Assembly (NCBI GenBank): GCA_937967505.1
Contig: CALCJM010000107.1
Span: 1-46,495, forward strand
Source: an uncultured Pirellulaceae bacterium
GTDB taxonomy: Bacteria > Planctomycetota > Planctomycetia > Pirellulales > Pirellulaceae
Length of the DNA stretch: 46,495 nucleotides
Direction: 5' to 3'
Made by a program: the position numbers and the translations under genes. Positions 24,549-36,800 of the stretch are shown here, one piece after another. The notes below the pieces were generated by a model. The model worked only from the letters and a program-made list of their open reading frames with translations, did no database searches and was not told the DNA's origin. Each line of letters starts with the position of its first letter. Positions within the stretch are counted from its first letter, which is position 1.

Positions 24549-25805
24549 ATGTTTCAGAATCTGACACAACGCGAAAAAATTCTTGCCCTGGCAACCTTTG
24601 GGACACTGGGCATCGCCATACTGTTTGGCGGGTTTTTCTGGTTCATGGGCCACTATAACGCGAACGAAGCGACGCTACGAAGTATCCACGGACAGATCGA
24701 ACGCGAGGATGCCAGAACTCGCCAGGCGATGGCCGCCACACGGCGCAAAGCTTGGTATACGGCGACCAGTATGAATCGCGATACTGCTCAGGCAAAAAAT
24801 GAATACATTGCGTGGTTGAAGAAGACGCTTCGTGATGATATCGGCGTGGATCTGAAGGGCGTTGACCCTGAACGCACCACCGCGCTTTCCCACGAAGGCG
24901 TCAAAGTCGCAGATCAGATCTCATTTTCCATCCGCCCGGTCATGACGCTCGATCAGCTGACCCGGTTCCTAGAGAAATTCTATTCCTTGGATGCTCTACA
25001 CAGAATCAGTTCCTTCAAACTGACGCCTCAAACAGAGTCGGTTGGTCGAAAAAAAGTGCGAACCGGGAAATTGAAGACCGGCTTCCAGCTGCAAGTTCTC
25101 TGTTTGACAGCTGCGGGGCAGGAATCGCAGTTTGGCTTTCATTTTCGCCCGCCGGGGGTCAGCCTCGAACAGGCGCGCGAAACAATCGTTCGACGTGATA
25201 TTTTTGGGCCGGCCAATAATTCTCCAGTCGTCAAAGCCAAAACCCGTTCGTCCTACGAAACGGGTAAAGACATTTCATTACGGCTGACCGCGACAGATGC
25301 GGACAAGGACGACCGGTTGACCTTGGAGATGTTGTCCGGAGATGTCGAAAACGCTGAATTTGTACCCGCCGCTGATGGTCGAAGTGGCAGTTTGAAAATT
25401 CCCGGGCAGGAGTCCGGACAGTACAAGTTCATTTTTAAAGTCACTGACAACGGGCTGCCAAAACGATCGACTCAGGAGACCGTCACGATTAGGTTCAAAG
25501 ACAAACCTGTCAAAATTGTGAAAAAAGAACCGGAGCCCGAACTGGTTGATTTTGCGCAAGAGACACGAATCACCGGCAATCTGAAAGACCGTAAGGGGAA
25601 CTGGCTGGTGCTGATTAAGTCCCAACTCGATGGCAGGAGCTGGCGTTTGGGGATTGGCGAATCATTTCAACTGGATGACAAGACTTGGAAGGTGCAAACC
25701 ATCAACAAGGCGTCGGCTACTTTTAGCGTAAACGGCGAAGCGCTGACCTTTGCCCGGGGCAAACCCTTCGACAAACCGCAAGCGCGCGTGCCGATGCCGG
25801 AGTAG
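24549..25805 (+). CDS. PilO/GspM-like protein with cadherin-like insert and PilP-like C-terminus
   Basis: A 418-aa inner-membrane protein, last gene of the operon. MFQNLTQREKILALATFGTLG leads into one membrane helix (about 10-33), a coiled coil (40-95) and a PilO-like ferredoxin fold (about 110-200). Residues about 222-318 then look like a cadherin-type Ig domain: NNSPVVKAK at its start, ATDADKDDRLTLEML and FKVTDNGLPKRSTQETVTI, with calcium-ligand spacing. The end (335-405: ITGNLKDRKGNWLVLI, GESFQLDDKTWKVQTI, FSVNGEALTF) resembles PilP or the GspC homology region that contacts the secretin. So one polypeptide may replace PilO plus PilP. A terminator-like hairpin follows. Confidence 0.72.
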   Translation: MFQNLTQREKILALATFGTLGIAILFGGFFWFMGHYNANEATLRSIHGQIEREDARTRQAMAATRRKAWYTATSMNRDTAQAKNEYIAWLKKTLRDDIGVDLKGVDPERTTALSHEGVKVADQISFSIRPVMTLDQLTRFLEKFYSLDALHRISSFKLTPQTESVGRKKVRTGKLKTGFQLQVLCLTAAGQESQFGFHFRPPGVSLEQARETIVRRDIFGPANNSPVVKAKTRSSYETGKDISLRLTATDADKDDRLTLEMLSGDVENAEFVPAADGRSGSLKIPGQESGQYKFIFKVTDNGLPKRSTQETVTIRFKDKPVKIVKKEPEPELVDFAQETRITGNLKDRKGNWLVLIKSQLDGRSWRLGIGESFQLDDKTWKVQTINKASATFSVNGEALTFARGKPFDKPQARVPMPE

Positions 25806-26152
25806 CAATCGGCATGGAGAATTCCCCGAAAAGGAGAAAATTTTTATACGTGTTGGTTCGGTTAGTCCACCCGTTGTCAAACTGTAGCGAATCCCCGACT
25901 TCCAAAAGTAACTGTTCTGTCAATGCACCCGGTCATATCTTTTAGGTGTCAATTCAAGCCAGCCTAAAATGGCGATAAACTCAACATCGCGACGTTGCTA
26001 GCTATCACTGGCCCGGCAATGTTGAAAATACGTCGATTGCTGCTTTCCGAGGACTTCGTTAGACTGGTGTCTAACGGGGGAAGGCTTCAATGACGAAATG
26101 GATTTTGTCAATTTTGCCCGTCGAATTTAACGGGCAGTTCATGGAGGACTGG
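25806..26152 (+). promoter_or_regulatory. Intergenic region and double-hairpin leader of the DUF1571-like gene
   Basis: A 347-bp gap with no supported gene. After the operon terminator it carries two perfect 7-bp hairpins: GTTAGAC-TGGT-GTCTAAC (26058-26075) and TGCCCGT / ACGGGCA (26115-26121 / 26130-26136). The second ends 6 nt before the ribosome site GGAGG (26143-26147) of the next gene and could mask or expose it. A second possible start (ATG 26090 with GGGGGAAGG upstream) would place the second hairpin in coding sequence, so which start is used decides how to read this region. Confidence 0.4.
25822..25845 (+). terminator. Probable intrinsic terminator of the gsp operon
   Basis: TTCCCC (25822-25827) / GGAGAA (25833-25838) with a GAAAA loop and one C-A mismatch, followed by AATTTTT (25839-25845). 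It lies 17 bp after the last operon stop. The stem is short, so moderate confidence only. Confidence 0.4.
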
Positions 26153-27190
26153 ATGCTAAAACACGCCAAACTCGACGCACTCGCCCCTTTCTGGTCCCTC
26201 ACGACCCTTTTGGCGCTAATGATTACCAGCGTCGGATCAATCTCATTGGCGCAAGAGGCACCCGGGACAGTCGAAGAATCAGTAGTTCCGTCTGCCGACA
26301 AACCCACCAAGGAACCTGTGTTTCGGGTTTCAAAGCTAAATCGCGAAAAGACCAAAGCTTCGCTGGCAAGCAGTGTGGCGGTCGTTGAGGCGACTCCACT
26401 GGCGGATCGTATTGGAGCGGACCGCATCGGAACCGCGCGATCTTCTGTTCCTTCCACCGCCGTCGCCCCTCATCCGCTTGACAAAGCGATTGAACTTGCG
26501 ACCAATGGGTTGTCTGAGATGCGGTCCAACGTGTTTGACTACAGCGCGATTCTGGTCAAGCGTGAACGTGTCAATGGTGTTTTGTCGGCACCGTCGTATA
26601 TGCGGGTCAAAGTGCGTTGCCCGCGCACCACCAAAAACGGGGATGCCCCGTTCAGCGTCTATATGAAGTTTCTCAAGCCGCGTAAGGTCTCGGGGCGCGA
26701 GGTCATTTGGGTCGATGGCAAAAATGAGAACAAACTTTGTGCACACGAAACAGGCATCATGGGTATGAAACGCTTTTACCTAGACCCGGATGGTTGGTTG
26801 GCGATGCAAAACAACCGGTATCCTGTTTATGATGTGGGCATCGAAAATCTGATGATTAAGCTGATCGAAAAAGCGGAGCGCGACAAATCTGCCGGCATGT
26901 GCAAGGTTTCTTATCGAGATGGTGTGGAACTGATGAAGCGGCCATGTTCGATGATCGAACTGGTTCACAACGAAAAGAAAGCGCCCTACGATTTCCACAA
27001 GGCTCAGGTCTTTATCGACAAAGAGTTGAACTTGCCTGTGCGTTTCATTTCATACGATTGGCCGGCCGGCCCCGCCGCCAAGCTTGAGGTGATTGAAGAG
27101 TACACTTATGCGAAGGTGGCTGTAAATCAGGGATTCACCGACCTTGATTTCAGCCCTGAAAATCCCGCGTACAAATACCCCTCGCGCTAA
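26153..27190 (+). CDS. Exported DUF1571-like protein
   Basis: A 345-aa protein resembling the planctomycete DUF1571 family, function unknown. The ATG at 26153 is preferred because GGAGG lies 5 nt before it and a signal peptide follows at once (FWSLTTLLALMITSVGSISLAQ); an in-frame ATG at 26090 would add 21 residues. Residues about 35-125 are a low-complexity linker. The conserved domain (about 130-345) includes FDYSAILVKRERVNG, PFSVYMKFLKPRKVSGREV, KLIEKAERDKSAGM and DLDFSPENPAYKYP at the end. The outline, outer-membrane-lipoprotein-carrier-like beta strands, suggests an envelope role, which is inference. A tandem repeat array begins at its stop codon. Confidence 0.75.
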   Translation: MLKHAKLDALAPFWSLTTLLALMITSVGSISLAQEAPGTVEESVVPSADKPTKEPVFRVSKLNREKTKASLASSVAVVEATPLADRIGADRIGTARSSVPSTAVAPHPLDKAIELATNGLSEMRSNVFDYSAILVKRERVNGVLSAPSYMRVKVRCPRTTKNGDAPFSVYMKFLKPRKVSGREVIWVDGKNENKLCAHETGIMGMKRFYLDPDGWLAMQNNRYPVYDVGIENLMIKLIEKAERDKSAGMCKVSYRDGVELMKRPCSMIELVHNEKKAPYDFHKAQVFIDKELNLPVRFISYDWPAGPAAKLEVIEEYTYAKVAVNQGFTDLDFSPENPAYKYPSR

Positions 27191-27716
27191 ACGTAACGTG
27201 GATGGGTAACGGACAAGGCCTGCCTTACCCCAAGGGCTTCCACCGTCTGGCGACGGTAGCTACGTTTTTGGGGCACACCACACGCAACGTGGCTACGCTC
27301 GCCAGAGCGTGGCTGAGCACCAGACAAGGCCCGCCTTAACTCAAAAGCTTCCACCGTCTGGCGACGGTAGCTACGTTTTTTTGGGCACACCATACGCAAC
27401 GTGGCTACGCTCGCCAGAGCGTGGATGAGCAACGGACAAGGCCTGCCTTAACTCAAAAGCTTCCACCGTCTGGCGACGGTAGCTACGTTTTTTTGGGCGC
27501 ACCACACGCAACGTGGCTACGCTCGCCAGAGCGTGGATGAGCACCAGACAAGGCCTGCCTTAACTCAAATGCTTCCACCGTCTGGCGACGGTAGCTACGT
27601 TTTTTTGGCGCACCACACGCAACGTGGCTACGCTCGCCAGAGCGTGGCTGAGCACAAGACAAGGCCCGCCTGTACCCCAAATGCTTCCGCCGTCTGTCGG
27701 TGAAAGCCACGTTTTC
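27191..27716. repeat. Tandem array (period about 112 bp) of paired hairpin repeats
   Basis: About four and a half units; the marker GCTTCCACCG starts at 27236, 27347, 27459 and 27571, with a degenerate copy at 27683. Each unit holds two inverted hairpins: CCACCGTC-TGGC-GACGGTAG followed by CTACGTT, and CGTGG followed by CTACGCTC-GCCA-GAGCGTGG, with a spacer containing AAGG-CCTG-CCTT. The same hairpins recur at 39339-39472, 41664-41736 and 46181-46495. The array starts directly at the stop of the DUF1571-like gene. The remaining bases up to 27833 hold no supported gene; open frames through the array are artefacts of the repeat. A REP/BIME-like or MITE-like element is inferred. Confidence 0.93.
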
Positions 27717-27833
27717 GTCTACCGCATAAACGCCTGTGGTCATTACCCGGCACCGGCTTTCTTGAAAACCGTAGATCGGCTATCATCAGCCGAACACCTT
27801 GGACTACTTACACCGGCTCCAACAGCCTTCTTT

Positions 27834-30719
<2,886 letters not shown>

Positions 30720-30847
30720 GCCTGTCAGGAAGCGCTGTTTCGACGCCTGCCGCGCTTCGAACAAAATTGCTACAATCGACGTAGACCACGCATTCTTCCC
30801 GGTATAGCGCGTTTAAATCCGGGAATCAGTATTTAAATACGACATGG

Positions 30848-33835
30848 ATGGCTGTTGTGAGCGACAAAATCGAACGCATCTTTCTGGGGCTCAACCGACC
30901 GCCGCTGCACTTGGCAGCTGATCTGATTATTCAAAAATACTCTCAAGGCGAAGGGGCAGACAAACGCTTGGACTTGGCCAATTTTCTGTTGGTATTGCCC
31001 GGGATTCGTTCATCGAACCGCCTGCTTCAATTGCTGGTTCAACGAACGAGCGCGGAAAAAATTCGATTCTTCCCGCCACAGTTGATCACCGTCGGCGAAC
31101 TGCCCGAGCATTTGTACGCGGCCGAGAAGACATTGGCCACCGATTTGGCTCAACAGATCGCGTGGAGTAAAGCACTCCGTCAGGCTGCACCGGAAACAAT
31201 TGAAGCGCTGCTGGGACGACCGGTCGAAGATGCCTCCGATGGCAATCCGTCCGATATGCTGACGCAGTGGCAGCCGCTGGCCAAACTTCTGTCCCGCCTC
31301 CACACGCGGTTGGCCAGTGACATCTGGAGCTTTCGTTCGGTCGCGCGCGAGGTGCGCGGCGTGAAGAATTTCCTTTCCGAAGAACAGGCGCGATGGGACG
31401 CCCTAGAACTGATTCAAAAAGACTATTACGCGATCCTGGATAGCGCCAATCTGTGGGACCGTCAAGCCGCTCGCAGCTACGTCGCTGCCGGTGCGAAAAT
31501 CGGTCAGAACCGATGTACAACCCAAAAACAGATTGTCATGATCGCCGTTGCCGATCTGAACCGAAGTATTTCCGGCATGCTGCAACAGATTGCCCCGATG
31601 GTCACATGCATGGTGGTCGCGGACCCGTCAATGGCAGACCGTTTCAACGAGTACGGCAGCCTGATTACCAAGGCGTGGTTGGATGTTGATATTTGCATCG
31701 ACGACGAAAAAATTATGATCGTCGATACACCTGCCGACCAGGCACTGGCCGTATCTCATCACCTGACACATCTGAAATCGGGGGTGCAGTGCGCCACTGA
31801 TCAGGTCACCATCGGTGTCCCCGACGCAAATGTCATCCCGCAGATTGAACGCGCTCTCAATGCCGGTCGGTTGCCGTACCGAAACCTGTCCGGTCGATCA
31901 CTGGGAGAGACAGCGCCGGTACGCCTGCTGATCGCCTGTCGAGACTACCTACAGGCGCAGACCTACGACTCGTTTGCATCGCTGGTGCGACATCCAGACC
32001 TGTTCCGTTGGGTCAGCAATTCGATCGGCGAAGACGAATGGCTGGGGAATCTCGACAGCTACCAGAATGCCCACCTGCCAGACAAAATTTTGATCTCCCA
32101 GAAACTGCCCTTCGGCGATCCCAAACTGATTGACGGTCATCACGATGCCAAAGACCCGGGTTCCAAACTCAGGGCCCGAGCGTCCGCCGAAACCAGTGCA
32201 TTACTGAATCGGGTTCACACATTGGTGCAGGATCTGCTCAAGCCTCTGGTCGAGGGTACACGTGCGATCGTTGAGTGGAGTTCGCCGTGGACGGAGGTGC
32301 TGGTGCGGATCTATGGAAATCAACGTTTGAGCAAATCTGACGATGCCGATCGTGCCACGATCAAAGCTTGCGAGGCGATTTGTGGTGCTTTGGCCAACCA
32401 GAAACAGGTTCCGGCCGAATTTGGCACCGTCGTCACCGCTGCTCAAGCGCTCCAATGGGCGCTGGAAGCTGCGTCGGAACAGCGCGTGCTGCCCACGTCC
32501 CTACCCGAGGCCGTGGATTTGGCCGGCTGGCTGGACCTGCCACTGGATGATGCGGAGGTCATGATCGTCACCGGTATGAACGATGACGCGGTGCCAACGT
32601 CCGAGGTCGGGCATCAGTTTCTGCCAAATGCGCTTTGTGAGCAATTGGAGATTCTGGACAACAACCGCAGGTACGCGCGCGACTGTTATGCCCTGACGGT
32701 AATTACGTCTGTGCGCGAGGACTACCTGTTAGTTGTCGGTCGGCACGATGATAAAGAGGAACCCAAAAAGCCCAGCCGTCTGCTGTTCGCTGATTCAGCC
32801 GACGTGGCGGCATTGCGGGCCAAGGCGTTTTTTACCTTCCGTGGCCAAAACGAATCCCAGTTCTGGTTGGGAGACTGTTCCAGTCCACCGGATGAACAGC
32901 AGTTCGAGATTCCGTTTCCGATTTGTCATCATCCGCTGGAACAAATGAGTGTAACGAAATTCCGGGAGTTTCTTAAATGTCCCTACCGCTTCTATCTGGG
33001 CATTATTCTGAAACTGCGAACCGCCACCGATGACTGGCGTGAATTAAGCGGCGGGACCTTTGGCGACCTAGCCCACAATGTTTTAGAAGCCTTTGCCGAA
33101 AGCGCGTTACGTGATTCCGCCAATGACCGGCTGATCTTCGAATTCCTTGCTGGCGAACTGGATGAACAGGCGCGGCAATTGTTCTCCAAATCCCGTCTGC
33201 CTGCGGTCAGGATTCAGATGCAGCAACTTCGCCACCGGTTGGAACGATTCTCGGTCGCTCAGGCCAACCACCGCCGGCAAGGCTGGCGAATTGTCAGCAC
33301 CGAAGAACTGCTGGAGCATGCACTGGATGTTGACGGGCAGATTTTTACAATCACGGGGAAGATTGATCGGGTTGATCAACACGAGGCAACCGGCCAGGTG
33401 GCGATTTGGGACTATAAGACTTCCGACAAGGGCGAAGGGCCATACAAATCTCACAAGACCCGCAAGAAGTGGAAAGACCTTCAGTTGCCCTTGTATCGAC
33501 ATCTGGTCAAGGAGGTGGCGGCGGTCAGGAACGCCAATCTACAGAATATTACGCTTGGCTATGTGCTGTTGTCCAAAAGCCTAGACGACATCAAATTCGA
33601 GCGGGCCGAGTTCAAGCCGGAAGAGTTGAAGGAGGCGGACGAATTGGCGTTTGATTGTATTCGAAAGATTCGTAAAGGGCTGTATTGGCCGCCAGAAGAA
33701 CTGCCGCCCCAGTTTTCCGAAGACTTTGCCGGCATCTGTCAGGACCACGTTTTCGAAAAATTTGACGTGACTGGCAACACGCCCGAGACGCATGCCGTCC
33801 TCGAAAAGGATACAGTGGTGGAACTGCCATGGTAG
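30848..33835 (+). CDS. addB: AddB-like helicase-nuclease subunit
   Basis: A 995-aa protein pairing with AddA in RecBCD-type double-strand-break resection. The N-terminal two thirds have the helicase-like outline of AddB (FLLVLPGIRSSNRLLQLL, VMIVTGMNDDAVP) but no Walker A, so this half should not hydrolyse ATP. The C-terminal PD-(D/E)XK nuclease is clear: MSVTKFREFLKCPYRFYLG (about 700-718), TFGDLAHNVLEAF, ITGKIDRVDQHE and AIWDYKTSDKG (about 852). Classical AddB binds a 4Fe-4S cluster with one Cys in the CPYRFYL motif and three near the end; only the first is in place (a lone GICQDH near the end), so the cluster is probably absent. Its stop overlaps the addA start by 7 bp. Confidence 0.82.
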   Translation: MAVVSDKIERIFLGLNRPPLHLAADLIIQKYSQGEGADKRLDLANFLLVLPGIRSSNRLLQLLVQRTSAEKIRFFPPQLITVGELPEHLYAAEKTLATDLAQQIAWSKALRQAAPETIEALLGRPVEDASDGNPSDMLTQWQPLAKLLSRLHTRLASDIWSFRSVAREVRGVKNFLSEEQARWDALELIQKDYYAILDSANLWDRQAARSYVAAGAKIGQNRCTTQKQIVMIAVADLNRSISGMLQQIAPMVTCMVVADPSMADRFNEYGSLITKAWLDVDICIDDEKIMIVDTPADQALAVSHHLTHLKSGVQCATDQVTIGVPDANVIPQIERALNAGRLPYRNLSGRSLGETAPVRLLIACRDYLQAQTYDSFASLVRHPDLFRWVSNSIGEDEWLGNLDSYQNAHLPDKILISQKLPFGDPKLIDGHHDAKDPGSKLRARASAETSALLNRVHTLVQDLLKPLVEGTRAIVEWSSPWTEVLVRIYGNQRLSKSDDADRATIKACEAICGALANQKQVPAEFGTVVTAAQALQWALEAASEQRVLPTSLPEAVDLAGWLDLPLDDAEVMIVTGMNDDAVPTSEVGHQFLPNALCEQLEILDNNRRYARDCYALTVITSVREDYLLVVGRHDDKEEPKKPSRLLFADSADVAALRAKAFFTFRGQNESQFWLGDCSSPPDEQQFEIPFPICHHPLEQMSVTKFREFLKCPYRFYLGIILKLRTATDDWRELSGGTFGDLAHNVLEAFAESALRDSANDRLIFEFLAGELDEQARQLFSKSRLPAVRIQMQQLRHRLERFSVAQANHRRQGWRIVSTEELLEHALDVDGQIFTITGKIDRVDQHEATGQVAIWDYKTSDKGEGPYKSHKTRKKWKDLQLPLYRHLVKEVAAVRNANLQNITLGYVLLSKSLDDIKFERAEFKPEELKEADELAFDCIRKIRKGLYWPPEELPPQFSEDFAGICQDHVFEKFDVTGNTPETHAVLEKDTVVELPW

Positions 33836-36800
33836 ACCCCAAAACGATTGACGCCGAAATGCGTGAGTACACGCGGAACGAGGTCATCCGCGCCTCGGCA
33901 GGAACGGGCAAGACGTTTGCACTTTCCAACCGCTACCTGGTGCTGTTGGCGTCGGGCGTCGAGTGCCAGTCGATCCTCGCGACGACCTTCACCAAAAAGG
34001 GCGCCGGCGAAATCCTTGACCGGATTGTGCAACGACTTTCCAATGCCGCACTGTCTGATCAAGATGCAGCAGAACTTTCACAGCAGCTTGATTTTACCAT
34101 CTCCCGCGCGCACGCTGCCGATGTGCTGTTGGGGCTTTTAAAGAACCTTCATCGACTGGAGATCAGCACGCTGGACAGTTTCTTTAATCGCGTGGCCAAA
34201 GTGTTCAGCCTGGAGCTGGGGCTGCCACCTACGTGGGACGTTGTTGAGGAACAACAAATTGAAGTCTTGCGTGATGCCGCAGTACAACATGTGCTGTTGA
34301 ATGATCAAATCGAAACGTTGTTGAACCTGATGGCGCAGGGCGAGTCTGATCGACGCGTGGCGACGATGATCCTGCAGACGGTCAAGGACGTTTACGAGAC
34401 CTATCGGGAATCTACCGAAGCAGCCTGGAGGAAACTCAAGGAGCCGCGACAACGATTAAGCGTCGATCAAATGGAGACCTTCAAGCAGGAAGTCGTACAT
34501 CGGGAGTTTGAAGTTAAACCGACAATGATCAAGCACTGGCGCGTCGTGCAGGAGCTGGTGGCCAACGATCAATGGGACAAAGTCGCCGAACTTAAATCCA
34601 TCCAAAATATTCTTGATGGCAATCCAACCTACCGCCGTATGAAATTCCCCGCAGACATGCAGCGCTTGTTTGACACATTGATTGTGCAGTGCCGCTGGTG
34701 GATTATTCACCGTCTGGCACAGCGGAACCAGTCCACATGGGCGCTGTTGAAGCAGTTTGGTGAGGTGTTTGAGGAATCGAAAGATCAGCTTGGCCAACTG
34801 CGATTCGCCGACGTGACCGATCGACTGCGACACATTGCCAATCAATGGACGACGGACCGGTTTTCTTTCCGGCTGGATAACCAGATCCGGCATTTGCTGC
34901 TGGACGAGTTCCAAGATACGTCGCCGATACAATGGTCGATTATTCGCCCGTTTGCCAAATCAGTTACCGAAAACGAGGCGGGGGGACGATCGTTTTTCTG
35001 CGTAGGCGACATGAAACAGGCGATCTACGGTTGGCGCGGGGGGGTGGCCGAGATTTTTGATCTGGTGGAAGACCATCTGGATAACCTACAGCCTACCGAA
35101 CCGCTGCTGAAAAGCTTCCGCAGTAGCCCGGTGGTAATCGGATTTGTGAACGAAGTCTTCTCCAAAATAAAACAGTACAACAGCGGTGACCCGATCACCA
35201 ATGAATCGGTCTGGCATTGGGGCAGGTGGTTTCAGCAACACACCACCGAACGTACGTCCTATAAAGGTTGTGCCACGATTGAGTACGCTGCGGACCACGA
35301 CAAAAAGGACGCAAACGGCAAAAGTCAGATCGATCAACACACCGCTGCCCGCATCCGCAATCAGAATGTCGATACCGCCACCGTTAATCGGGTCCGACAA
35401 CTGATCAGAGACTTGCCACCGCACGGAACAATTGGCGTGCTGCTGCGGACCAATAAAGACGTGGGACAGTTGATTTTCGAACTGCAACAGGCGGGCATTG
35501 AAGCGTCCGAAGAGGGCGGTAACCCACTGACCGATTCGGCGGCCGTGGAAATGGTCCTGGCCGCGATGCATCTGTGCGATCATCCGGGAGACGATGTGGC
35601 CCGGTTCCATGTTTCCAACGGCCCACTGAAGGAATTGTTTGATGTGGTGCCCGAGGGTGACCTTAACCGGGCCGAAAATAAGAAGGCGGTCGCCGGAGGG
35701 GCCGCGAAGGTACGACGATTGCTGATGGAGAAGGGCTACGGCCCAACCGTTGAACTGATGGCCGGTTTGTTGGCCCCCCAATGTACGCAGCGTGAGTTAC
35801 TACGTCTGCAACATCTTGTACGTCTGGCGTTTGGCAGCCCTGAACAGACACAGCAATGGGCGTTGCGCCCGTCGCGATTCGCACAATACGTTCGCGCAAT
35901 CAAGATCAGCGACCAGAGTTCCGCTCAAGTCCGTGTGATGACGATCCATAAATCAAAGGGGCTGGAATTCGATTCCGTAGTGCTGCCACTAAAGGGCAGC
36001 GACCGAAGTTGGTCCGGTTTTCCACCAGCGGTGGTGGAGGGACGCGATTCGCCTACCGAACCCGCGAAAATCGTTACGCGTTACGCCGCCGATGCCCACC
36101 AGAAACTGCTCCCGGAAGAGTTTCAACAGGTGTTCACCGACGAAAAACGCCGAACCGTGCGGGAGGCGATGTGCGTGTTATATGTGGCCCTTACTCGTGC
36201 CGCACGTTCGATTCACGTCGTGATGTCGATGGGGATCAAACCAGATCCGAAAAAACAGCCGAAATCCATGGGCGGCGTGTTGCTGTCCACCATTGCCCAG
36301 GATGCAGAACGTGCCGAAGGAATCATTTATCAGTCTCCGCTGGGAGATGAAAAGTGGTACGAGGACCTGCCAGAACCGGAACAGAAAACAGAGCAGCAAA
36401 GCCGGCTGAAGCGTTTTTACTTCGACGCGGTTGCCGATCGGCCCAAAAACACTGTGGTGACGACGATCACTTCCGGGCGTGGCATGGCCCGAGTTAAACC
36501 TTCGATGTTGGAAGGCGGTGACCAGATAAAGTTAAGCCAGATCTTCGGCCAACAGGATCAACAGGTTGCGTTGGAGCGCGGGCAATTGATGCACGGCTGT
36601 TTTGAGTTGGTACAATGGATTGAAAAAGGGCTGCCGGAAACCGGTCAGTTACGCACACATCTCGAGCGTATCTGCCCCGCATCGACGCTGGTGGGAAAAG
36701 TGATCAGCGAATTTTTTGCGTCGATCAAGAAAGATCCGCTGGGCAAGTTATTCAGTTTTCGTGCGTTTGCGGAATTACATCCTGTTCACTTTGACGGCGG

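Noticed and set aside
15367-25805. Type IV pilus (twitching) operon rather than secretion
   Set aside because: No pilT and the full GspG-H-I-J-K minor pilin set, including a GspK without Glu5, favours type II secretion; the PilM/PilO-like end genes are shared by both.
27191-27716. CRISPR-like array
   Set aside because: The repeat unit is about 112 bp with near-identical spacers and paired inverted hairpins; CRISPR arrays have 24-40 bp repeats with unique spacers, and no cas genes are present.
27187-27743. Minus-strand ORFs through the repeat array (81 and 86 codons)
   Set aside because: They encode the same repeated peptide (ERSHVACG, SYRRQTVEA) simply because the DNA repeat keeps frame; no start signals or family features.
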